DNA from: a virus
IMG/VR virus record: IMGVR_UViG_3300035072_000016
Span: 1 to 41,331 of that record
Reading direction: 5' to 3' (one strand)
DNA: 41,331 bases
This document shows, piece after piece, positions 28,062-37,861 of the stretch. The notes under the pieces are model-generated. The model was not told the DNA's origin. It did no database searches and saw only the letters and a program-made list of their open reading frames with translations. Each line of letters begins with the position of its first letter. The stretch's first letter is position 1. A program made the translations under genes and the position numbers.

Positions 28062-30752
28062 ATGGCCGCGGAGAACTACCAGAACCAGCCATTCCAAATC
28101 GGTCAGTTCGCGGCCCCGCCCCGCGTGGCGCCGCTCGCCGCCGAAGGTCTCGCCCAAACCGCGCAGGCCGCCGCCAAACAGGGTCAGGCGGTCGGAGAGA
28201 TCGGCGGCGCGCTCGTCGACTTCGCCGCGAAAGTCGAGGACGCCCAGCAGAAGGCGCAGGCGATCGAGATCAACACCAAGGCGCTCGTCGCCTTCAACGG
28301 CCTCGAGGAGAAATTCAAGACCGATCCGGACTACGCGACCCAACCCAAGCGCTATGAGGAGGAAAGCCGCAAGATCGTCGGCTCGCTCCTGGATGGGGCT
28401 GGCCTCGATCCGGCGCATCGCGCCTTCGCCGAAAACCATCTGACCCAGCTCTCGCTCTCGACGGGAAAAACCATCCAGCAGCGCGCCTTCGCGGGTCAGC
28501 AATCCCAAACCGTCGCCAATCTTAACCAAAGCGACATCGGCTACCAGACCCGCTATCTCTCCGCCTCCTCCGACGTCGAGCGCGCATCCGTTCTCAAGCA
28601 GCAACAGGACGGCTGGGCGTCGGCCGTGGCGGCGGGATGGATCAACGCCGAGCAGGGCCAGCGCGCCGTCGAGAGCTTCCGGCGCCAGGCTCAGGACGGC
28701 GAGCTGCTACGCGCAATCGAGGCCAATCCGCGCGCCGCCCAGGAGGCGCTCGCTGACCCTGCCCGCTTCTCCTATCTCGATCCGAACATGCGCGCCGCGC
28801 GGCAGATGCAGGCGCAAAACGCGCTCGATACGCGCGGCCAGCTCGAAATCGGCAATCTCGCCTTGCGCGCTCCGGAGCAGGCCGCGCTTGCCGTGGGCAA
28901 GGCGTCCGATCGCGCGACCGTCGCGGCGATTTACGACAAGGGCGTCATCCCGCAGGAATCGGGCGGCCGCGCCGACGCCGTCTCTTCGGCCGGCGCGCTC
29001 GGCGTGGGCCAGCTCATGCCTGACACGGCGCGGGCCGCCGCCAAGCGCCTCGGTCTGAACGACGTCGCCGCGCTCGACGACGGCGCGCTGAAGACCCGTC
29101 TCCTGTCGGATGCTTCGCTCAACCGCCGCCTCGGCCTCAACGAGTTCCAAACGCTCGTCGAGCGCTACGGCGGCGACATTCCCGCGGCGCTCGCCGGATA
29201 CAACGCCGGGCCCGGCAATAAGGATAAGCCACGCGCCGACGCCTGGCGCTCCGAGGCCATCGCGAAATTCGGGCCGAATTACACGCCAGAGCAATTCGCC
29301 TCGCTCATCCCGATCAAGGAGACGCGAGATTATGTCCTCAAAATCTATGATCGCCTCGGCGCGCGCGCCGACGCCTATGGCCTCTCGGAAAACGCGCGGC
29401 TGCGCGCCCAAACGCAAGTCGCTTCCGCCGTGGCGGCTGAGAACGGGCAAACCCGTGCGCTATATGCGCGGATGGCGGCCGATGCCGTTACAAACGATCC
29501 GGTGGCTGATGCCCTCAAGGGCGGCTCTTATGTAGACCCTGGCCGTATTTCGGCGCAGCGGCAAATCCTCACACAGGCGGCGACGGCAGGCGACGCGACG
29601 GCCGCCAAGGAGCTGCGCCAGCTCGATTACGCCGAGGAGGCCGCGCCGGTCATGGCGCAGGCCTATAGAATGGCGCCCGCGCAGCTCTCGGCGATCGTCA
29701 ATCAGGAACAGGCGCGTCTCGCCAACAGCGACGCTGCGCCCGCCGATCTGCGCCGCCTCGAAACGCTGAAGACCGTCCTGTCGGACGTCCAGAGCCGCGC
29801 TGCTTCCGATCCTGTCGGCCTCGCCGCGCGCGCTGGCGCCTTCCGCGCCGATCCGCTCCCCGTGGACGCGCCGACCTCTCCGCAGTTCTCGCAGGCGCTC
29901 GCTGCGCGCGACGCCCAGGCCGCCGCCGCCGCCAAGATGTATGGCGGCAATCTCGCGCCTCTGCGCCCACAGGAGGCGGCGGCGCTGAAGAATTTCTGGG
30001 AGCAGTCCGGCCCTTCCGATCGCATCGGCCTCGCCGCGCAATTCGCCGCGCATCTCTCTCCGGACGCCGCGCGCGCGGCCATGCGGCAGGTGGCGGGCGA
30101 CGATTCGCTCTCGCGCACGGCCGGGCAGATCGCGCTGCGCGCGCCAGAGACGGCGCAGAAGATCATGCAGGGCGCAACGCTGCTCGAAAGCGGGACGGTC
30201 AAGCCGAAAGTCTCCGACGTGCGCGCCGCGCTCGGCGACGTGATGAAGGGCCAGATTTACGGCTCGGCCCGCATGCAGAACGAGGCGACAGAAGCGGCGC
30301 TCGCCGTCTACGCCGCGAACCGCGCCGCTTCCGACGCGCTCTTCGACGCGACGGACAGGCCGGGCCTTGAGGCGGCCATTCAGGAGGTGACGGGCAAGGT
30401 TGTCTCGATCAACGGAGGCCGCGCGCCCATCCCGCCGGGAATCGCCCCGGCGGCGGTGACGCGCGCCATGGCCGATCTGACGGTAGCCGATCTCGCGCCC
30501 TTCGGCGGCCTGCAAAAGGGGCTCGATCCCGCCCATGTCGCCGCTCACGCCCAGCTGCATGCGCTGGAGATCGGCGGCAGCGCCTATGCGCTCACGATCG
30601 GCGGACGCCCGGTGATGGACGCGAGCGGCACGCGCCCCCTCGTCGTCGACATGGCCGCGCTCGCCAAGAGCAAGGCCGCGCCGCGCGCTTATGACAGCGT
30701 CAATGCGGCGGCGGCGGACGTCATTCTGAAGAACCCGGTAGCCTTCAAATGA
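28062..30752 (+). CDS. Internal virion protein with lytic transglycosylase domain, 896 aa
   Basis: A soluble-lytic-transglycosylase domain occupies about residues 285-430. The catalytic glutamate is E299 in IPQESGGRADAVSS, followed by AGALGVGQLMPDTA and AALAGYNAGPGN, all standard motifs. The N-terminal 280 residues are helical and Gln/Ala-rich, and the C-terminal 450 are also helical. It is therefore a tail-delivered muralytic ejection protein, the counterpart of T7 gp16, that opens peptidoglycan during DNA entry. In T7 the transglycosylase lies at the N-terminus of a much longer gp16; here the layout resembles a gp15/gp16 rearrangement. Confidence 0.9.
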   Translation: MAAENYQNQPFQIGQFAAPPRVAPLAAEGLAQTAQAAAKQGQAVGEIGGALVDFAAKVEDAQQKAQAIEINTKALVAFNGLEEKFKTDPDYATQPKRYEEESRKIVGSLLDGAGLDPAHRAFAENHLTQLSLSTGKTIQQRAFAGQQSQTVANLNQSDIGYQTRYLSASSDVERASVLKQQQDGWASAVAAGWINAEQGQRAVESFRRQAQDGELLRAIEANPRAAQEALADPARFSYLDPNMRAARQMQAQNALDTRGQLEIGNLALRAPEQAALAVGKASDRATVAAIYDKGVIPQESGGRADAVSSAGALGVGQLMPDTARAAAKRLGLNDVAALDDGALKTRLLSDASLNRRLGLNEFQTLVERYGGDIPAALAGYNAGPGNKDKPRADAWRSEAIAKFGPNYTPEQFASLIPIKETRDYVLKIYDRLGARADAYGLSENARLRAQTQVASAVAAENGQTRALYARMAADAVTNDPVADALKGGSYVDPGRISAQRQILTQAATAGDATAAKELRQLDYAEEAAPVMAQAYRMAPAQLSAIVNQEQARLANSDAAPADLRRLETLKTVLSDVQSRAASDPVGLAARAGAFRADPLPVDAPTSPQFSQALAARDAQAAAAAKMYGGNLAPLRPQEAAALKNFWEQSGPSDRIGLAAQFAAHLSPDAARAAMRQVAGDDSLSRTAGQIALRAPETAQKIMQGATLLESGTVKPKVSDVRAALGDVMKGQIYGSARMQNEATEAALAVYAANRAASDALFDATDRPGLEAAIQEVTGKVVSINGGRAPIPPGIAPAAVTRAMADLTVADLAPFGGLQKGLDPAHVAAHAQLHALEIGGSAYALTIGGRPVMDASGTRPLVVDMAALAKSKAAPRAYDSVNAAAADVILKNPVAFK

Positions 30753-33700
30753 GGTTCGACGCAGACACTCGGGATTTCCTCGATCAGATCGCCGCGCGCG
30801 GCCCCGCCCAGCCGGAGGCGACGCTCGGCGAGGCCTGGTCGGCATCGTGGAGCTCCGCCGGGCTCTCGACGATCGGCGGCGTCGCCGCGCCTCGAACACA
30901 GGCGCTCGACGAGCTGGCGAGCGCCTATCGCACGGCCTCCGGCGTCGATCCTTACGAGGAAGCCCGCCGCCAGGGCGTTCCGCTCGACGTCGCGAACGAC
31001 GATCAAAAGGCCGCAACCATCGCCATGCTGGCGCGCGGCCTGCCGGACGCCGCGCAACAGCAGCTCGCGCCGCATCTCGATGTGAACGCCAAGGCCGCGT
31101 CGATCGCCGCCAAGATCGACCGCACGGCCTCGGAGACGGCCGATCGCACATGGGGGCTCTCGGCCAATGGCGCCATGGTGCTCGCTGGCCTCGCCCGCAC
31201 CATGGTCGATCCGGCGACGCTCGCCGTCACTGCCGGCGTCGCCGCCGCGACGCCCGAAACCGGCGGGCTCGCCGCCTTCCTCGCCCGCGAGGCCTTCGTC
31301 AACGCCGGAACGACGGCCGCCACTCAGCCTTTCGTCAACGCCGATCGCGAGCGCCTTGGCCTGCAAAACGCGCCTTTGCTGGAAAGCATCGGCGAATCGG
31401 CTGTCGCCGGCGCGGCGCTCGGCGGCCTCTTCCGCGGCGCGGGCGCGGTGGCGCGGCGGATATTCTGGCGTAATGCGGTCCGCGCGGATGCGCCTATTGA
31501 AAACAATGGGTTGGGCTCTCAAACAGGCGATATTTCGGGCTCTGCAGTACAGACCCCCGACATGCCCCCCGCCGCGCGCGACGCCGCCGGCGCGGTCGAG
31601 CCGGAAGATTTCACCCTCGCCGCCCGCCACCTCGACAATCGCGACGTCGAGGACATGCAGGCCCCGCGCGCCGATGCGGGCGGCGTCATGGCGCATGCGC
31701 AGGCGATCGACGCGGCGACGGCGGCGATCGACGCTGCGCGCCCGGTTGATGAATTCATACAGAGCGAGCCTGGCAGACCCGATCTGCTGGACGTTACGGG
31801 CATCAAGAATGTGCGCCGCCCTGGCGGCGAGCGAGGCGGCCCGGCGACAAAAAGCTTTAAATCCGCTGCGTCAATCCCAGAGTGGTTCGGAAATGTCGAA
31901 GCGACGCTTAATGAGCTTTCCGCCTCACTTGGGCTCGAAACACGCCCAAAGCTGTGGGTTGGGACCCCAATGCGCGAAGATTGGAGAACCGGCGGCACTT
32001 CATTCTCGCACGGCCACATCGTCATCAACGACAACCTTACCGAGCATGCCGCGCTGCATACGGCTATCCATGAACTCGGGCATCAGGTCGAGGTTCAAAA
32101 ATTTAGGAAGCTCTCGGCGGATGAGCAGCGCGCTATCAGAGATGCTTGGACGCGTGACGCATATCGTGGTGGGAAAGGAAAAACTGTTGTTCAACACCGC
32201 CCCTTAACGGCGCAGCGTTATGGCCCTTTAAACCAGGGGGCTAAGGCAGATGCATACGTAAGGAGCTTTGAGGAGTGGTTTGCCGAGCAAGTATCTCGCT
32301 TCATCACTACTAAAAAAGAACCAATTGGCATCGTCGAACGGTTCTTTGCCGGCATAGCCGAAATGTGGCGCGCTCTATATGAGCGCGTTGTCGGGCATGT
32401 GCCTCTGTCGAAAGAAGTCGACGCCTTCATGCGGAAGACGTGGCGAGGCAATCTTGATGAGGCAATAGCGCGCCAGATCATCGCCGCCGGTCGCCCGGAA
32501 GAAGAGGCGCGCGCGGCCGGCGCGCTGATCGCCGCCAGATACGAAACGCGCGCCGCCCGCTTCAAGGGCGCGCTCGGCTCCGCCAAGGATCTCTACGCGC
32601 GCGAAGCTCCGAATATCGTCGGCGTCGCTACCGGTCCGGAGATCGCGATCGGCGATCGGGTGTTTCGTCAGGGCGGCATAGAGGATTTCGCCGCTTTTCT
32701 GAAAGACGCCGTGGCGAAAGGAGAGGCGCTGAGGCCAGAAAACACGTCTATCCGAGCTGACTCGCAATATGTTGACCAAACCGCGAAGGAATGGACGCTC
32801 TATCACGGGTCTGGAGCACCGATCGATTTCAAGAAATTTACCATCGATCACGGCTTCAATCCCCACACATCTGGCGACGAAACCGGCGTTCTATGGTTTA
32901 CGCCGAAAGCCTCGGAAGCCGCCAATTACGCGGGAGAAATGGTCGATGGCGTCGCCGTCGGCCCGCGCATCTTCAAGGTCAGAATCAAGCCGGGAAAGAC
33001 GGAAGTCTTCGATCTGGCGAAGCTCGTCATGTCGGATGATTTCCGGAAGGCTGTGCGGGAAACGGCGGAGCGTCGGGCTGCAGATCTCGGCGCCGACATC
33101 AATGCGCGCCGCCGAGAAAATTACATCGAATCAGTCATGCGGAGTTTCGATCGGGAACGCGAGATGGTCGCGCTCTTCGACGCGACAGATCGCGAGGGTC
33201 TCGAGGTCGCTGGCTTTTCGTTCCATGCTGGAGAAACCGTCATCCGCGTTGCCAAGGAGCGCGGGCTCGACACGGCCATTCTGCGCGGCATGAAGGAAAG
33301 CCGCGGCGGCGATCAGGTGATTGTCCTCACCAAGAACCGCGTGCGCAACGCCATCTCACCGCGCCAGATCCTCTTTCAGGATGGTCGGGGGCAAATCGCC
33401 TTCCGCGACGGCGGCAAGCCGATCCTCTCGCTCCTGCGCGACGCCGACGCCTCGACCTTTATCCACGAAAGCGGCCACGATTTTCTCGAGCAGCTGATGC
33501 GCGACGCGGCGCATGCTCAGGCCCCAGATGATCTCAAGGCCGACGCGCAAACTGTGCTGAAATGGTTCGGCGTCGACTCCGCCGATAAAATCACGACGGA
33601 GAATCACGAGGCATTCGCACGAGCGTTCGAACAATATATGCGCGACGGACAAGCGCCGAACGCGGGCCTGCGGAAAATATTCGATCAATTCCGTAAATGG

Positions 33701-34147
33701 CTCACGGCGGTCTATCGCGTGGCGACGGATCTTGGCGCGCCGATAAGCGAGGATATTCGCGGCGTCTTCGATCGCATGCTCGCGCTTGACAGTAAAGCCG
33801 AGCCTCCCCGTCCCCTGTCGGACTATCCGCTGCGGGAAGTCGCGACACCGGTCAAACAGGAAGGCGCGCCATCCTCTTCCGAGGGCAAGTCAAGCACTCC
33901 GGTCAGTTTGCAAAAAAGCGCAAATTTGAAAACTGCGGCTCCCGAGCTCGCGGCGCTGCGCGCCTCGGCCGAGCGCGCGATCGCCGAGGCTGGAGACGAA
34001 CCCTTCCATTTCACAGACGAGGCCACGGGCGAGACGCGGCTGATCGCGCCCTCCGCCTTGTTGCGCGAGATCGACGAAGACGCCGTCGCCGCGCGCGAAT
34101 TGGAGGCCTGTGTTGCAGGCATTGAACTTAGGGGAGTCGCGGAGTGA
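30749..34147 (+). CDS. Polyvalent ejected protein: ART-like and metallopeptidase-like domains, 1132 aa
   Basis: The GxxG-rich N-terminal 240 residues resemble T7-like internal virion proteins. A first zinc-peptidase motif, HELGH, is at residues 441-445. An ADP-ribosyltransferase-like segment begins LYHGSG (Y685, H686, G687) and continues WFTPKASEAANYAG (near 716-729), the ART-PolyVal pattern. A second HExxH, HESGH, is at 906-910 with a glutamate-rich helix behind it (ENHEAFARAFEQYM). Such multi-domain polyvalent proteins are thought to be injected with the DNA to disarm the host. A Cys-poor, charged C-terminus ends the chain. ATG 30749 overlaps the previous stop. The domain calls are by motif; activity is untested. 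Confidence 0.8.
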   Translation: MRFDADTRDFLDQIAARGPAQPEATLGEAWSASWSSAGLSTIGGVAAPRTQALDELASAYRTASGVDPYEEARRQGVPLDVANDDQKAATIAMLARGLPDAAQQQLAPHLDVNAKAASIAAKIDRTASETADRTWGLSANGAMVLAGLARTMVDPATLAVTAGVAAATPETGGLAAFLAREAFVNAGTTAATQPFVNADRERLGLQNAPLLESIGESAVAGAALGGLFRGAGAVARRIFWRNAVRADAPIENNGLGSQTGDISGSAVQTPDMPPAARDAAGAVEPEDFTLAARHLDNRDVEDMQAPRADAGGVMAHAQAIDAATAAIDAARPVDEFIQSEPGRPDLLDVTGIKNVRRPGGERGGPATKSFKSAASIPEWFGNVEATLNELSASLGLETRPKLWVGTPMREDWRTGGTSFSHGHIVINDNLTEHAALHTAIHELGHQVEVQKFRKLSADEQRAIRDAWTRDAYRGGKGKTVVQHRPLTAQRYGPLNQGAKADAYVRSFEEWFAEQVSRFITTKKEPIGIVERFFAGIAEMWRALYERVVGHVPLSKEVDAFMRKTWRGNLDEAIARQIIAAGRPEEEARAAGALIAARYETRAARFKGALGSAKDLYAREAPNIVGVATGPEIAIGDRVFRQGGIEDFAAFLKDAVAKGEALRPENTSIRADSQYVDQTAKEWTLYHGSGAPIDFKKFTIDHGFNPHTSGDETGVLWFTPKASEAANYAGEMVDGVAVGPRIFKVRIKPGKTEVFDLAKLVMSDDFRKAVRETAERRAADLGADINARRRENYIESVMRSFDREREMVALFDATDREGLEVAGFSFHAGETVIRVAKERGLDTAILRGMKESRGGDQVIVLTKNRVRNAISPRQILFQDGRGQIAFRDGGKPILSLLRDADASTFIHESGHDFLEQLMRDAAHAQAPDDLKADAQTVLKWFGVDSADKITTENHEAFARAFEQYMRDGQAPNAGLRKIFDQFRKWLTAVYRVATDLGAPISEDIRGVFDRMLALDSKAEPPRPLSDYPLREVATPVKQEGAPSSSEGKSSTPVSLQKSANLKTAAPELAALRASAERAIAEAGDEPFHFTDEATGETRLIAPSALLREIDEDAVAARELEACVAGIELRGVAE

Positions 34148-34413
34148 ACATTGAATTCAAATTTACGGATGCAGGCCAAATCCAGGCAAACGAGGTCGAG
34201 TTCGATGTTGGCGACCATCGATACCACCGCCGTGAAATCGGACGCTTTAACGTCTCGCAAGCGCGTGCGCTCCTGAATGATTTAACCGTAGCCATCAAAC
34301 AGGCCGATATCATCTCGAAATCGCTCAAGGCGAAGTCGAGAGAAGAAAAACGCGGCCGCCTCCTCCGCCTGAAAAATGAAGTCGCGTCCCTCGAAAAAGA
34401 GCTTGGCGCATGA
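34144..34413 (+). CDS. Small protein with coiled-coil end, 89 aa
   Basis: The GTG at 34144 overlaps the previous stop, with GGGGAG upstream. The N-terminal part is beta-like (MNIEFKFTDAGQIQANEVEF, HRYHRREIGRFNV). The C-terminus is a long charged helix (KSREEKRGRLLRLKNEVASLEKELGA). It lies between the two largest ejection proteins. Its role may be chaperone, immunity or assembly factor for the polyvalent protein, which is inference from placement. Confidence 0.6.
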   Translation: MNIEFKFTDAGQIQANEVEFDVGDHRYHRREIGRFNVSQARALLNDLTVAIKQADIISKSLKAKSREEKRGRLLRLKNEVASLEKELGA

Positions 34414-37007
34414 CCGCCAAAGACTGCCTCAAAGCCAAAATATCGACCGGCCGCGTCTCTCGGCGCGCCGGGGCGAAGATCCTCGCCATCATGCGCGACG
34501 CCGAGGCGCGCGCGAAGGCGGGGGACGAAACCGCGCTGCGCGCCGCTCATGAGGAGGCGGCGAAGATCGCCGCCGCCGAGGCCGTCCGCAAGGAGGCGGT
34601 CGCATTGGGATCAATCATCGCGCAGACCAATGTTCTGCGCGCGGCCGGCGTCTATCGCGGCGCCGTGAACCATCTGCGCCAGCAAAAGAGCGAATTGGGA
34701 ATCGGCAGCAAGGCCCCGCTCGGCTTACAGCGCGGACAGTCTACCCTGCTCCCCGCCATGCGCTCGCTGCTCGTGCGAGACGCTGGCGAGATCGCGACAT
34801 GGGACAATGTCTATTATCTCGGAACGGAGCTGCGCAAGGAGAGCATGGCGCGCTTCGCCGCTGGCATTGAATATCTGCGGCCCAAGAAGCTCGGCCTCGC
34901 CCCGGAGACGCTGCGCGAAACGGAAGTGCTCGACGCCCTCTTCGGCCGTGCGGCCTCGCCCGAGAGCAAGGCCGTCGCCGACGCCTTCACACAGGAGGCG
35001 GAGCGCGTCCGCGCTGAATTCAACAAGGCCGCCGGCTATGAGGCCATCCCCGAGCGCAAGGATTGGCGCATCGGCAATCCATCCATGGATCAGGCCAAGG
35101 TTCTGGCCTGGACGCGCGAGGCCTTCTCCGATCGTGTGACGCCTCTCCTCGATCGCGAAAAGATGATCGATTTCAAGACGGGCGCGCCCCTGTCGGACGA
35201 TCGCCTGCGCGAGGTGCTCTTCGACGTCCACGAGACCGCCCGCACGGATGGCGCGGAGGGCCAGCCCAACGCCGGCTATGTGGGCGCCGGCCCGCTTTCG
35301 GCGCGTCGCTCGGCGCAGCGCGTCCTGATGTTCAAGGGGCCCGACGAATGGCGCGCCTTCAACGACGCCTTCGGGTCCGGCGTCGGCGTCTTCGACACGA
35401 TGATGCGCCATTTCGCGTCGATGGCCCATGACACGTCCATCATGCGCGTGCTGGGCCCCGATCCGAACGCGACCAAGCGTTTCATTCTCTCCCTGTTCGA
35501 CCGCGAGACGGCGGCGCTCGCCAAGCAGGGCGATCCAGCCGACCCCAAGAGCATGGCGGCGGCAGTCGTGGCGAACAAGAAGATCGCCTCGAATGTCGAA
35601 AGCGGACGCGACGCCTTCGAGACCTATTGGGCTCATATGACGGGCGAGGCCTCGATCCCCGTCAACGCCGCCGCCGCGACGATGCTCGGCGACGCGCGGG
35701 CGGCGATCGCCTCGGCCCAGCTCGGCGGCGCCCTGCTCTCCTCCTTCGCCGATCTCGGAACGCTCGCCGCCACGGCGCGCTTCAACGATCTACCCGTGAC
35801 GGCGACGCTCAAGCGCGCGGTCGAGATGCTCGCCGATGGCGAGGCGGAAATCACCGCCATGCAGGCGGGCGTCGTCGCCGATTCGATCGCTCATGGCGTC
35901 GGCGGCGTCGATCGCTACATGGGCGAGACGCTGCGCGCCGGACTGCCCGCCAAAATGTCGGCGGCCGTCATGCGCGCATCCGGGTTGCGGCGCTGGTCGA
36001 GCATTTTGCGGGCCTCCTTCGGCCTCGAATTCATGGCGCAGATGGCGAACCATATTCGGAAGGGGACGGCCTTCGAGGCTCTGCCCTTTCGGGCGTCGCT
36101 CGAACGCTACGGGATCGGACCCGACGATTGGGCCCGCGTCGCCGACGCCGCTCGAACGAACGGCATGTGGGCGCCGCGCGCCAACGCCGAGTTCCTGCGG
36201 CCCATGGATGCCCGCGCCTGGGGGGAGTCACGCGCCGGAAATGCGCTCGGCCGTATGTTGCAGTCCGAAATCGATTTCACCGCGATCGAAGGCGATCCCA
36301 TGGCTCGCGCCGCTCTTTATGGCCGCACGGCTCCTGGCACAGCGACGGGAGAAATCCGCCGGGCCTTCGGCATGTATAAGAGCTTCCCCATCACCGTGCT
36401 GCTCACCCACGGCAATCGCGCCTTCGCGCGCGGATGGGACGCCAAGCGCCTTTCGCATGCGGGCTACGCTTTCGTCGCCATGACGCTCTTCGGCATGCTC
36501 TCCTTTCAGGCCAAGGAGATCGCTTCCGGCCGCGACCCCGTTACCATGGACGCGACGACGACGGAAGGCCGCCGCGCCTGGCTGCATGCGGTCATGCAGG
36601 GCGGCGGCCTTGGCCCGCTCGGCGACATCGTCACCCAGGACAAGACGCGCTACGGCAACAGCTGGGCGGCCTTCCTCGGCGGCCCGCTGCTGTCTACGAC
36701 GGAAGACATCGCCGGCCAATGGGCGCTGAAGAACATCCAGCTCGCCGTCCAGGGCCGCGAGACGCATTTCCTCGGAGACGCGCTGTGGATCGGCGCGCGC
36801 TACGTTCCCGGCTCCTCGCTCTGGTATGCGAAGCTCGCCTATCAGCGCGCGATTCAGGATCAGCTGCTCCTCCAGTTCGACGAGCGCGCCTATGAGCGCT
36901 TCGGCCGAATCGAGCAGCGCGCGAGAGAGGATTTCCATCAGGATTATTGGTGGCGGCGCGGCGAGGCGACGCCTGCGCGCGCACCTGCGATCGGAGGCGC
37001 CCCGTGA
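34410..37007 (+). CDS. Large internal virion protein, 865 aa
   Basis: This is a mainly helical protein with repeated segments typical of podovirus ejection proteins: LRKESMARFAAGIEYLRPKKLGL, VGVFDTMMRHFASMAHDTSIMRVLGPDPNA, FGMYKSFPITVLLTHGNRAFARG, YAFVAMTLFGMLSFQAKEIASG. The last two contain hydrophobic stretches that could cross a membrane during DNA entry. It probably forms the periplasm-spanning conduit, as T7 gp15/gp16 do. ATG 34410 overlaps the previous stop. Confidence 0.75.
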   Translation: MTAKDCLKAKISTGRVSRRAGAKILAIMRDAEARAKAGDETALRAAHEEAAKIAAAEAVRKEAVALGSIIAQTNVLRAAGVYRGAVNHLRQQKSELGIGSKAPLGLQRGQSTLLPAMRSLLVRDAGEIATWDNVYYLGTELRKESMARFAAGIEYLRPKKLGLAPETLRETEVLDALFGRAASPESKAVADAFTQEAERVRAEFNKAAGYEAIPERKDWRIGNPSMDQAKVLAWTREAFSDRVTPLLDREKMIDFKTGAPLSDDRLREVLFDVHETARTDGAEGQPNAGYVGAGPLSARRSAQRVLMFKGPDEWRAFNDAFGSGVGVFDTMMRHFASMAHDTSIMRVLGPDPNATKRFILSLFDRETAALAKQGDPADPKSMAAAVVANKKIASNVESGRDAFETYWAHMTGEASIPVNAAAATMLGDARAAIASAQLGGALLSSFADLGTLAATARFNDLPVTATLKRAVEMLADGEAEITAMQAGVVADSIAHGVGGVDRYMGETLRAGLPAKMSAAVMRASGLRRWSSILRASFGLEFMAQMANHIRKGTAFEALPFRASLERYGIGPDDWARVADAARTNGMWAPRANAEFLRPMDARAWGESRAGNALGRMLQSEIDFTAIEGDPMARAALYGRTAPGTATGEIRRAFGMYKSFPITVLLTHGNRAFARGWDAKRLSHAGYAFVAMTLFGMLSFQAKEIASGRDPVTMDATTTEGRRAWLHAVMQGGGLGPLGDIVTQDKTRYGNSWAAFLGGPLLSTTEDIAGQWALKNIQLAVQGRETHFLGDALWIGARYVPGSSLWYAKLAYQRAIQDQLLLQFDERAYERFGRIEQRAREDFHQDYWWRRGEATPARAPAIGGAP

Positions 37008-37858
37008 CTATCGAGACGACGATCGCCGAGAGCGCGTTCAAATGGACCGGCGTCGAGACCAGCTTTCCGGCTGGATTTCCCGCAATGCGCGTCGAGGACG
37101 TGATTGTCCAGCTCGATGGTCTCACATTGACGCGCGGTCTGCATTACACAGTGGCGCTCGCCGCTGGCTCGCGCCTTGTGACTGTGACGCCGGCGACCAT
37201 GCCGTCCTCCTCCGGCTTCCTGCGCATTTATCGTTCGAGCGAATTCACCCAGTCTGATGTTTTTGCCGAGGGCGAGGCGATTCCGGCGCCGACGCATGAG
37301 GATCAGCACGATCGCCACGTCATGCGGCTACAGGAACTGCGCCGCGACACGGACAAGGCTATCGCCATGGCGGCTAGCTCGGCCGTCCCCCGCGGCGCCT
37401 GGTCGCCAGACGCGACCTACGCCGCCGGCGACATGGTGAATTTTCTCGGCTCGTCCTATCGCGCGCTCGTCGCCAATTCGGGCGTGGAGCCGGGAGCGGA
37501 TGCGCAGACATGGTTCCAGGTCGCCGCCAAGGGCGAACCCGGCGCGCCAGGCCTGCAGGGCCCTCCCGGCGTGCCGGGCGCCGGCGGGTTCGTGACCGTC
37601 GATTTCGGCCCCTATCCCGGCGGCGACAGCGCCACGGCCGTCGTCGCGGACGCCGGGGTCGCGGCCAATTCCGCGATCGAGGCGAACATCATCGGCGTCG
37701 CCACGGCGGATCATTCCGCCGACGAGCACATCGCCGAACGGCTCGAGGTCGCCGTCGCGGCGATCGTTCCGGGCGTCGGCTTCACCATCGTTGTCCAGCC
37801 GCGCGGCCTATGGCCGTTCGCGGCGGGCGCCTACACCGTCTCCTGGCTCAGAAGGTAA
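37004..37858 (+). CDS. Tail fibre protein with collagen-like segment, 284 aa
   Basis: The N-terminal 115 residues (WTGVETSFPAGFPAMRVEDVIVQLDG, GLHYTVALAAGSRLVTVTPA, THEDQHDRHVMRLQELRRD) resemble the T7 gp17 N-terminal domain that docks the fibre on the tail. It is followed by a carbohydrate-binding-like WSPDATYAAGDMVNFLGSSYRAL (about 125-150). A short collagen-like run, GEPGAPGLQGPPGVPGAGG, comes next, then a beta-rich tip. The GTG at 37004 overlaps the previous stop. It is short for a fibre, so the two genes downstream may supply the receptor-binding part. Confidence 0.82.
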   Translation: MTIETTIAESAFKWTGVETSFPAGFPAMRVEDVIVQLDGLTLTRGLHYTVALAAGSRLVTVTPATMPSSSGFLRIYRSSEFTQSDVFAEGEAIPAPTHEDQHDRHVMRLQELRRDTDKAIAMAASSAVPRGAWSPDATYAAGDMVNFLGSSYRALVANSGVEPGADAQTWFQVAAKGEPGAPGLQGPPGVPGAGGFVTVDFGPYPGGDSATAVVADAGVAANSAIEANIIGVATADHSADEHIAERLEVAVAAIVPGVGFTIVVQPRGLWPFAAGAYTVSWLRR

Positions 37859-37861
37859 AGC

